Positions 57,738-64,000 of a DNA stretch of 64,000 nucleotides are shown here, piece after piece. This DNA is from Streptomyces seoulensis (GTDB taxonomy: Bacteria; Actinomycetota; Actinomycetes; Streptomycetales; Streptomycetaceae). The notes under the pieces were generated by a model, which was not told where the DNA came from, did not search any database, and worked only from the letters and a program-made list of their open reading frames with translations. A program made the position numbers and the translations under genes. The stretch spans positions 2,820,853 through 2,884,852 of the forward strand of contig CP054936.1 of the NCBI GenBank assembly GCA_013364255.1, in the 5' to 3' direction. The stretch's first letter is position 1; every line of letters starts with the position of its first letter.

Positions 57738-59048
57738 ATGGAGACGAGCACGCAGGCGCCGGAGCCCGCACCGGACCGCACACCGGCGTCCGGCCCCGCC
57801 CCGCGGACGGCGGCGGCCACGGCGACGACGGTGCCCGCCCAGGCGACCGCCCCCGAGGCGCCCGCCGGGGGCTCGGCGCCGGCCGCGCCGACGACGGACC
57901 ACGAGCCCGCGACGGACGGCTCGGCGACGGACAGGCCCGCGACGGACACCACGGTGGACACGTCCACGGCGGACACGTCCGCGGTGGACGCACCCGCGGT
58001 GGATACGTCCTCGGTGAACGCACCCGTGGCGGAAGCGTCTCCGGGCGACGATTCGGCGGTGGGCGGTGCGGATGCGGCCACGGCGCCGCCCGGTGCGGCC
58101 GAGACCGTGCCCGGTGCGGCCGAGACCAGCGCGGCGGCCGAGGCCGTCCCGGGCGCGGCGGCCGGTGCCGGGCGGGAGGGCGCCGGGGGCGGCGGGCGTC
58201 CGGCCGCGCCGCCGGTGTCGTTGTCGCCGTCGCGTGCCGGGGACTTCATGCAGTGCCCGTTGCTGTACCGCTTCCGGGTGATCGACCGGCTGCCGGAGAA
58301 GCCGAGCGAGGCGGCGACGCGGGGCACCCTGGTGCACGCGGTGCTGGAGCGCCTGTTCGACGCGCCGGCCGCGGAGCGCACCGCGCCGCGGGCCAGGGCG
58401 CTGATCCCCGGTCAGTGGGACCGGCTGCGGGAGTCGCGGCCGGAACTGGTGGAGCTGTTCGCCGACGACGCGGACGGCGAGCGGCTGGCGCGCTGGCTGT
58501 CGGAGGCGGAACGGCTGGTGGAGCGCTGGTTCACGCTGGAGGACCCGACCCGTCTGGAGCCGGCCGAGCGGGAGCTGTTCGTGGAGGCGGAGCTGGCCTC
58601 CGGGCTCCGGCTGCGCGGCATCATCGACCGGGTGGACGTGGCCCCGACGGGCGAGGTGCGCATCGTCGACTACAAGACCGGCAAGGCGCCCCGCCCCGAG
58701 TACGCGGAGGGCGCGCTGTTCCAGATGAAGTTCTACGCCCTGGTGGTGTGGCGGCTGAAGAGGGTCGTGCCGCGGCGGCTCCAGCTGGTGTACCTGGGCA
58801 GCGGCGACGTACTGACGTACGACCCGGTCCCGGCCGATCTGGAGCGGATCGAGCGCAAGCTGCTGGCGCTGTGGGAGGCGATCCGGCTGGCCACCGAGAC
58901 CGGTGACTGGCGGCCGCGCCCCACCAAGCTGTGCGGCTGGTGCGACCACCGGGCGCACTGCCCGGAGTTCGGCGGCACTCCCCCGCCCTACCCGCTGCCC
59001 CTGGCACCGGCCGCGCCGTCGCCGCAGGGCAGAATGGGCGCGGACTAG
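57738..59048 (+). CDS. RecB-family (PD-(D/E)XK) exonuclease with Fe-S cysteines
   Basis: A 436-residue nuclease. Residues 1-155 are a disordered Ala/Thr/Asp/Pro stretch with VDTS/VDAP repeats. The nuclease domain is related to the C-terminus of RecB and AddB: RGTLVHAVLERLF (His200), LRGIIDRVDVAPTG, the catalytic RIVDYKTGKAP (D-x-K) and QMKFYALVVWR. Cys173 (FMQCPLLYRF) and the trio CGWCDHRAHC (399, 402, 408) match the four-Cys iron-sulfur cluster of AddB-type nucleases. It has no helicase part, so it acts alone or with a partner elsewhere in repair. The ATG at 57738 has no ribosome site and lies 7 nt behind a DNA-damage-type promoter. Confidence 0.92.
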   Translation: METSTQAPEPAPDRTPASGPAPRTAAATATTVPAQATAPEAPAGGSAPAAPTTDHEPATDGSATDRPATDTTVDTSTADTSAVDAPAVDTSSVNAPVAEASPGDDSAVGGADAATAPPGAAETVPGAAETSAAAEAVPGAAAGAGREGAGGGGRPAAPPVSLSPSRAGDFMQCPLLYRFRVIDRLPEKPSEAATRGTLVHAVLERLFDAPAAERTAPRARALIPGQWDRLRESRPELVELFADDADGERLARWLSEAERLVERWFTLEDPTRLEPAERELFVEAELASGLRLRGIIDRVDVAPTGEVRIVDYKTGKAPRPEYAEGALFQMKFYALVVWRLKRVVPRRLQLVYLGSGDVLTYDPVPADLERIERKLLALWEAIRLATETGDWRPRPTKLCGWCDHRAHCPEFGGTPPPYPLPLAPAAPSPQGRMGAD

Positions 59049-59070
59049 GGAACCGGCGAAGGAGACTCAC

Positions 59071-59742
59071 GTGGCCATCCGCGTCCTACTGGTCGACGAC
59101 CAGCCACTGCTGCGCACCGGATTCCGCATGATCCTGGAGGCGGAGCAGGACATCGCGGTCGTGGGCGAGGCCGGCGACGGTCTCCAGGCCCTGGACCAGG
59201 TGCGGGCGCTTCAGCCCGACGTGGTGCTGATGGACATCCGCATGCCGCGGATGGACGGCGTGGAGGCGACCCGGCAGATCACCGGACCCGAGCGCGACGG
59301 CCCGGCGAAGGTGCTGGTGCTGACCACCTTCGACCTCGACGAGTACGTGGTGGAGGCGCTGCGCGCCGGGGCGAGCGGCTTCCTGCTCAAGGACGCCCCC
59401 GCCAACGAGCTGGTGCAGGCGATCCGGGTGGTGGCCGGGGGCGAGGCGATGCTCGCGCCGAGCATCACCCGCCGGCTGCTGGACAAGTACGCCATCCATC
59501 TGCCCTCGGGCGAGGAGCCGGTGCCGGACACCCTGCACACCCTCACCGACCGTGAGGTGGAGGTGCTGAAGCTGGTGGCGCGCGGTCTGTCGAACGCGGA
59601 GATCGCCGCGGACCTGTTCGTCAGCGAGACGACCGTCAAGACGCACGTCGGGCACGTGCTGACGAAGCTGGGGCTGCGGGACCGCGTGCAGGCGGCGGTG
59701 TACGCGTACGAGAGCGGGCTGGTGCGGCCGGGCGCGCAGTAG
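59071..59742 (+). CDS. NarL/LuxR-family response regulator
   Basis: A 223-residue response regulator. The receiver has Asp9/Asp10 (LLVDDQPLL), the phosphorylation site Asp55 (VVLMDIRMPRMDG), the Thr in VLTTFD and Lys in FLLKDAP. A LuxR-type helix-turn-helix is at about 155-215 (LTDREVEVLKLVARGLSNAEIAADLFVSETTVKTHVGHVLTKLGLRDR). No sensor kinase is adjacent. The GTG at 59071 follows GAAGGAGA. It starts 22 nt after the nuclease gene and may be on the same transcript, which would place it under the DNA-damage promoter. Confidence 0.95.
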   Translation: MAIRVLLVDDQPLLRTGFRMILEAEQDIAVVGEAGDGLQALDQVRALQPDVVLMDIRMPRMDGVEATRQITGPERDGPAKVLVLTTFDLDEYVVEALRAGASGFLLKDAPANELVQAIRVVAGGEAMLAPSITRRLLDKYAIHLPSGEEPVPDTLHTLTDREVEVLKLVARGLSNAEIAADLFVSETTVKTHVGHVLTKLGLRDRVQAAVYAYESGLVRPGAQ

Positions 59743-59772
59743 CGCCTGACGCCCCGTCGAACGGACGGCGGT

Positions 59773-59822
59773 ACGACCGAGGGCGCCCCTCCCGGAATTC
59801 CGGGAGGGGCGCCCTCGGTCGT
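59773..59822. terminator. 50-nt perfect palindrome, bidirectional terminator
   Basis: Positions 59773-59797 are the exact reverse complement of 59798-59822 (25 bp, centre GAATTC). It separates the convergent response regulator (stop 59742) and binding-lipoprotein (stop 59838) genes. Confidence 0.85.
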
Positions 59823-59837
59823 GGGGGTGACCCGGTG

Positions 59838-61442
59838 TCAGCTGCTCACACCTCGGCCGAGCTGCCACAGCTGGAGCGTCGAGGAGGAGTTGAGGGCGTA
59901 CGCGGCGCCCGTGATGTCGTCGCGGGCGGCGATGTACTGCTTGCCCTGCCACAGCGGCAGCACCGGCACGTCGTCGGCGACGTCGTCCTGGATCTCCGTC
60001 AGGCTGCTGGAGGCGGAGAGCCGGTCGGCCTGGCGGCGGGACTGCGGGATCAGCTCGTTGCGGATCTTGTTGTTGGTGTAGGGCGAGCCGAGCATGTTGT
60101 TCTTGTCGAGGAACGGCGCGATGAAGTTGTCGGGGTCCGGGAAGTCGGGGAACCAGCCCATCCCGTAGACGTCGTAGGCGCCCTTCTGCTCGGCCGGGCG
60201 GAACACCTTCCACTCGGTGCCCTGGATGCTGACGTCGAACAGGCCACTGGCGTTGAGCTGCTGCTGCAGGATCTCGAACTCCTGCTTGGTGGCCGGACCG
60301 TAGTGGTCGGTCGTGTAGTGCAGCGTGAGCTTCACCGGGGTGGTGACGCCGGCCTTGTTCAGCAGGGTGCGCGCCTTGCTGTCGCTGGGGTCGCCGTACT
60401 TGTTGAAGAAGGAGTTCGAGTGGCCGGTGACGGTGGCCGGGACCAGCGAGAACAGCGGCTCGGCCTGGGTGCCGTAGACCTTGGCGACCAACGCGCTGCG
60501 GTTGATGATCTGGGCCATGGCCTGGCGTACGGCCCTGTCCTTGACGCTGGTGGCGTCGGTGTTGAAGCCCAGGTAGCGGATCTCCAGTCCGGGCATCTCG
60601 ACGAGGTCGATGTTGCCGCCGGAGGCGTTGGAGAGCTTCTGGATCTGCTGGGGCGACATGGCGCGGGTCATGACGTCGATGTCACCCTTGTTCAGGGCGG
60701 CACCCATGGCGTCGGCGTCCGCGAAGGAACGGATCTGCACCTTGTCGTTGTTGACCTGCAGCGTCCCCTTGTACTTGGGGTTCTTGGTGAAGACGGCGTC
60801 GACCATCTCGTCGTTCTTGACGTTCGCCTTCATCGTGTACGGGCCGGAGCCGTCCACCGCGAAGCCGTCGCGCAGCTTGCTCTTCTCGTAGTCCTTGGGG
60901 TTGACGATGCCCGCGACGGGCGTCGACAGCTTGTACGGGAAGGTGGCGTCGGCGGTGTTGAGGTGGAAGACGACCTCGCGGTCCCCCCGGGTCTCGACCG
61001 TGTCGACGGTGGAGAGCAGGCTGTTGACCTGGGTGTCGGTCGTGATGCCGCGGGCCCGGTCGATGGAGTACTTCACATCCGACGCGGTGATCTCGTCGCC
61101 GTTGGCGAACTCCAGTCCGGAGCGCAGGGTGCAGACGTAGCGTTCGTTGCCGCTGTCGGTGAAGCCGCACTTCTCGGCCGCCTCGGGCACGGGGTCGCCG
61201 TCGCCCTTGGGCTGGATCATCAGGGTCTGCACGGTCTGGCGCAGGATGTTCCAGGTGCCGACGTCGTAGGCGTAGGCCGGGTCGAGGGGCGCGGGATCGT
61301 CCTTGGAGGCGGTGAACCGGTCCGTGGTGCCGACGACGATGGCGTCGCCGCTGTCGCTTCCGCTGTCGGACCCGCCGCACGCGGCGAGTACCGGCGCGAG
61401 CAGGCCGACCACGGCCGGCAGCACCAAAGTCTTACGGTTCAT
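59838..61442 (-). CDS. Family 5 (oligopeptide-type) ABC substrate-binding lipoprotein
   Basis: A 534-residue extracytoplasmic binding protein of the DppA/OppA family. The lipoprotein signal is MNRKTLVLPAVVGLLAPVLAACGGS with Cys at about 22. The SBP_bac_5 body is seen in PAYAYDVGTWNILRQTVQTLM, YVCTLRSGLEFANGDEITASDVKYSIDRA and VRQAMAQIINRSALV. Peptides, nickel or other small ligands are possible. No permease or ATPase gene is adjacent, so it must use components encoded elsewhere. Start ATG at 61442 with GGAGAA upstream. Confidence 0.94.
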   Translation of the reverse strand: MNRKTLVLPAVVGLLAPVLAACGGSDSGSDSGDAIVVGTTDRFTASKDDPAPLDPAYAYDVGTWNILRQTVQTLMIQPKGDGDPVPEAAEKCGFTDSGNERYVCTLRSGLEFANGDEITASDVKYSIDRARGITTDTQVNSLLSTVDTVETRGDREVVFHLNTADATFPYKLSTPVAGIVNPKDYEKSKLRDGFAVDGSGPYTMKANVKNDEMVDAVFTKNPKYKGTLQVNNDKVQIRSFADADAMGAALNKGDIDVMTRAMSPQQIQKLSNASGGNIDLVEMPGLEIRYLGFNTDATSVKDRAVRQAMAQIINRSALVAKVYGTQAEPLFSLVPATVTGHSNSFFNKYGDPSDSKARTLLNKAGVTTPVKLTLHYTTDHYGPATKQEFEILQQQLNASGLFDVSIQGTEWKVFRPAEQKGAYDVYGMGWFPDFPDPDNFIAPFLDKNNMLGSPYTNNKIRNELIPQSRRQADRLSASSSLTEIQDDVADDVPVLPLWQGKQYIAARDDITGAAYALNSSSTLQLWQLGRGVSS

Positions 61443-61863
61443 GCTCGAGTTTCTCCAGGGCTGTCAGGTCCGTGTACCCGGCGGGCTGAGGGTGTGTCGC
61501 GGCGGATCACGGGGTTGGTTCGATGTACTCGCGACGACATTAGTCCGCGCCCGCGCGGTGGCTCGCGGCCGCCGGAGCCGGGGTGCCATCACACAGCGGA
61601 ACCAGGTGTGGACGCACCGAAAACGCGCCAGTGGAAGGATTCGTGCAGCGTTCCACCAAACGGGACACAAGGGCACGCGCACCCCGTGGAAAAGGGGGCG
61701 GGAAGCACACCTCCCCGCCCTTGTCGACCCTCTTTCAAGTGATGAACGTCACCTCGGCAACTCTGCGCGACCGTAACGGAATTCAGCCGTCCGGCGCGTT
61801 TCGCGCGCTTTCCGGGCCCGCCGGAGGACCGGCCCGACGGGACCCGGGAGGTGTGAGCGAGGG
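61443..61863. other. Intergenic region upstream of the binding lipoprotein
   Basis: A 421-bp gap between two minus-strand genes. It should hold the lipoprotein gene promoter and a terminator for the HAD gene; CGGGCC/GGCCCG around 61815-61840 could form a weak hairpin. The middle (61590-61790) is unusually poor in GC for this window and contains no gene I can support. Confidence 0.5.
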
Positions 61864-62565
61864 CTAGTGAGGCAGTGTCACCAGACCGTGCAGGAAGGGC
61901 AGGTCGACCTCTTCGAGCGAAGTGACGACCGTGCGCCGGGGCGCGGGGGCGATGGGGGCGACCGAGGGCACGGCCACCACGTGGCAGCCGGCGGCCTCGG
62001 CCGCGGCGACGCCGGTCGCGGTGTCCTCGACGACCGCGCAGCGGGCCGGGTCCACCCCGAGGCGGGAGGCGGCCAGCAGGTAGGGGTCGGGGTGCGGCTT
62101 GGTGCGGGCCACCTCGTCGCCGGCGACGGACAGGGCGAAGTGGTGCGGGCCGAGGGAGGCGAGGACCCGGTCGATGATGCGCCGGTGGGAGGCGGAGACC
62201 AGGGCGGTGGGGATCCCGTGCGCGGACAGTTCGGCCAGCAGGCGCGCGGCGCCCGGCATCAGCGGCACGGTGCGCCCGACCAGTTCCTCGAAACCCTGGT
62301 TGAGCAGCACGGTCAGCTCGGCGAGGGTGACGGCGGCGCCGGTGGCCTCGATCAGGAAGCCGGCGCTGCGGGTCATGGGACCGCCGACGACGACGTGCCG
62401 CCACGCCTCGTCGAGGGTGTGTCCGAGGGCGGCGAAGACCGCCACCTCGACCTCCCACCAGAAGCCCTCGGTGTCCACCAGAGTGCCGTCCATGTCGAGA
62501 AGCACGGCCTGGAGAGCTGAGCCTTCCGAGTGCCGGGTTCCGAGCGCGGGGACCGTACTGGTCAT
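61864..62565 (-). CDS. HAD-superfamily hydrolase
   Basis: A 233-residue HAD phosphatase of the phosphoglucomutase/phosphatase-like (CbbY/GS1) subgroup. Motif I is LLDMDGTLVDTE with the nucleophile Asp and acid/base Asp, motif II ALVSASHRR, motif III and IV around KPHPDPYLLAASRLGV and VVEDTATGVAAAEAAG. A cap-1 helical insert follows motif I. Likely a small phosphorylated sugar or similar metabolite is the substrate. The ATG at 62565 follows AAGGAGG. It is downstream of metH, as in related genomes, but a terminator lies between them. Confidence 0.93.
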   Translation of the reverse strand: MTSTVPALGTRHSEGSALQAVLLDMDGTLVDTEGFWWEVEVAVFAALGHTLDEAWRHVVVGGPMTRSAGFLIEATGAAVTLAELTVLLNQGFEELVGRTVPLMPGAARLLAELSAHGIPTALVSASHRRIIDRVLASLGPHHFALSVAGDEVARTKPHPDPYLLAASRLGVDPARCAVVEDTATGVAAAEAAGCHVVAVPSVAPIAPAPRRTVVTSLEEVDLPFLHGLVTLPH

Positions 62566-62740
62566 CCGGGCGCCTCCTTGAGGGACGAGCAGGCCGGCTC
62601 CCGCGCGGGGAACCGGCCTGCAGTGGACCGACCAGTGTACGACGTGATCGGTGCGAACGGCGCACCGGGAACACCCGACGCCCTCGCGTCCCCCCGTTCG
62701 CCGGACGGCGGACGGCGGACGGGGAAGCCGGACACCCGTC

Positions 62741-62769
62741 GGGCCACGGCACCACGAGCGCCGTGGCCC
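62741..62769 (-). terminator. Terminator of metH
   Basis: GGGCCACGGC (62741-62750) pairs with GCCGTGGCCC (62760-62769), 9-nt loop, 10 nt past the metH stop codon. Confidence 0.75.
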
Positions 62770-62779
62770 GGCGCCCGCC

Positions 62780-64000
62780 TCAGCGGGCGTTGAAGTACTT
62801 CGCCTCCGGGTGGTGGATGACGATCGCGTCCGTGGACTGCTCCGGGTGGAGCTGGAACTCCTCGGAGAGGTGGACGCCGATGCGCTCCGGCTGGAGCAGG
62901 CCGGCGATCTTCGCGCGGTCCTCCAGGTCGGGGCAGGCGCCGTAGCCGAGGGAGAACCGGGCGCCGCGGTACTTCAGGGCGAACATGTCCTCCATGCCGG
63001 CCGGGTCCTCGCCGCCGAAGCCCAGCTCGCCGCGGACCCGGGCGTGCCAGTACTCGGCGAGGGCCTCGGCCAGCTGCACGGACAGGCCGTGCAGCTCCAG
63101 GTACTCCCGGTAGGAGTCGGAGGCGAACAGCCGCGCGGTCTCCTCGCCGATCCGGGAGCCGACGGTGACCACCTGGAAGCCGACGACGTCGATCTCGCCG
63201 GACTCCTCCGGGCGGAAGAAGTCGGCCAGGCACAGCCGCCGGCCGCGGCGCTGGCGCGGGAAGGTGAACCGGGTGCGCTCATTGCCCTGCTCGTCCAGCA
63301 CGATCAGGTCGTCGTCCTTGGACACGCACGGGAAGTAGCCGTAGACGACCGCCGCTTCGAGCAGGTTCTCGGTGTGCAGCCGGTCCAGCAGGCCGCGCAG
63401 CCGGGGCCGGCCCTCGGTCTCCACCAGCTCCTCGTAGGTCGGCCCGTCGCCGGTGCGGGCCTGCTTGAGGCCCCACTGCCCCTTGAACAGCGCGCCCTCG
63501 TCCAGCCAGGTCGCGTACTCCTTGAGCTGGATGCCCTTGATCACCCGGGTGCCCCGGAACGGCGGCTCGGGCACCGGGTTGTCGGTGGCCACGTCGGAGC
63601 GGACGTGCCCCTCCTCCGGCCGCTGCTCCTCGACCGCGGCCGGGGCGGCGGCCCGCACCCGGCGCTGCTTCAGCTCGGGCAGCTTGACGCCGGGCACGCC
63701 CCGCTTGACGCCGATCAGGGCGTCCATCAGGCGCAGCCCCTCGAACGCGTCGCGGGCGTAGCGGACCTCGCCCTCATAGATCTCGTGCAGGTCCTGCTCG
63801 ACGTAGGCCCTGGTCAGGGCGGCGCCGCCGAGGATCACCGGGTAGTCGGCGGCCAGGCCGCGCTGGTTCAGCTCCTCCAGGTTCTCCTTCATGATCACCG
63901 TGGACTTCACCAGCAGCCCGGACATGCCGATGACGTCGGCCCTGTGCTCGTCGGCGGCCTCCAGGATCGCGGAGACGGGCTGCTTGATGCCGAGGTTGAC
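62780..64000 (-). CDS. metH: Cobalamin-dependent methionine synthase (C-terminal part)
   Basis: The last 407 codons of MetH, which methylates homocysteine using methyl-cobalamin; the gene continues past the right edge. Visible are the end of the cobalamin-binding domain (DVIGMSGLLVKSTVIMKENLEELNQRG, VILGGAALTRAYVEQDL) and the complete reactivation domain. That domain is recognised by TWLDEGALFKGQWGLK, VYGYFPCVSKDDDLIVL, FGFGGEDPAGMEDMFALKYRGARFSLGYGACPDL and IGVHLSEEFQLHPEQSTDAIVIHHPEAKYF, and binds S-adenosylmethionine to restore oxidised cobalamin. The homocysteine and folate domains lie outside. Any cobalamin riboswitch would be upstream, beyond the window. Confidence 0.97.
   Translation of the reverse strand, partial: VNLGIKQPVSAILEAADEHRADVIGMSGLLVKSTVIMKENLEELNQRGLAADYPVILGGAALTRAYVEQDLHEIYEGEVRYARDAFEGLRLMDALIGVKRGVPGVKLPELKQRRVRAAAPAAVEEQRPEEGHVRSDVATDNPVPEPPFRGTRVIKGIQLKEYATWLDEGALFKGQWGLKQARTGDGPTYEELVETEGRPRLRGLLDRLHTENLLEAAVVYGYFPCVSKDDDLIVLDEQGNERTRFTFPRQRRGRRLCLADFFRPEESGEIDVVGFQVVTVGSRIGEETARLFASDSYREYLELHGLSVQLAEALAEYWHARVRGELGFGGEDPAGMEDMFALKYRGARFSLGYGACPDLEDRAKIAGLLQPERIGVHLSEEFQLHPEQSTDAIVIHHPEAKYFNAR

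Noticed and set aside
62566..62779. A cobalamin riboswitch for metH
   Set aside because: The gap is downstream of metH and holds only its terminator and the HAD gene ribosome site; any riboswitch would be beyond the right edge.
1..64000. tRNA or rRNA genes, prophage, insertion sequences and biosynthetic clusters
   Set aside because: I looked at every gap and saw no cloverleaf-like sequence, transposase, integrase, terminal inverted repeats with target duplications, or modular synthase genes. A dedicated tRNA scan would settle small RNAs.

Overview
This window is a high-GC chromosomal segment from a Streptomyces or very close relative. The evidence is the roughly 73% GC codon use with G/C third positions, the many GTG starts, and a conservon (roadblock, DUF742, GTPase, P450). 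It also carries a 20S proteasome/Pup locus and a gene order (pheST, rplT-rpmI-infC, rar conservon, helY-tatC-tatA-pafBC, pafA, prcAB-pup-dop-arc, trmI, metH) that I recognise as the core-chromosome order of S. coelicolor (roughly SCO1591-SCO1657). It is core genome: I see no insertion sequence, prophage, CRISPR array, tRNA or rRNA gene, and no biosynthetic cluster.

Layout. 1-5 kb: start of a Tat-exported glycoside-hydrolase-like protein, a 3-hydroxyacyl-CoA dehydrogenase, a Nudix hydrolase, a TPR-type differentiation regulator and a PP2C phosphatase. 5-13 kb: translation genes (pheST, an orphan PAS kinase, a TrmH-type methyltransferase, and the infC-rpmI-rplT operon with a non-canonical ATC start and a leader attenuator). 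13-17.4 kb: DUF1844 and SseB proteins, then a mycosin-like protease translationally coupled to a proline-rich membrane protein. 17.6-29.7 kb: accessory metabolism and transport (aldolase-like PLP protein, LysR plus TDT exporter, XRE-cupin plus BtuF-like protein, a glycine-betaine ABC system with two receptor domains, a 5'-3' exonuclease, an iron-boxed siderophore reductase, a pseudouridine synthase). 29.7-34.4 kb: the five-gene rar conservon, whose P450 lacks the ExxR motif. 34.7-42 kb: helY helicase, tatC, tatA, two small unknown genes, pafC and pafB. 42-54 kb: two FKBP isomerases and the whole Pup-proteasome system (pafA, prcA, prcB, pup, dop, arc), with a MFS/LacI pair inserted next to pafA. 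54-64 kb: a ferredoxin, a secreted protein, trmI, an M50 protease, a RecB-like nuclease, an orphan response regulator, an oligopeptide-type binding lipoprotein, a HAD hydrolase and the 3' half of metH.

How the genes may work together. The most interesting signal is regulatory. PafB and PafC, encoded here, are known in mycobacteria to activate DNA-damage promoters of the form TTGTCRGTG-N8-TAnnnT. Exactly such a promoter lies directly before helY, a one-mismatch copy lies directly before the RecB-like nuclease, and a weaker copy precedes the 5'-3' exonuclease. The window may therefore hold both the regulator and part of its regulon, interleaved with the proteasome genes. Several genes appear to be leaderless, with a -10 box ending 6-7 nt before the start codon. 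Nearly every transcription unit ends in a long, perfect GC-rich hairpin, including one between pup and prcB that would separate pup-dop from the proteasome core genes.
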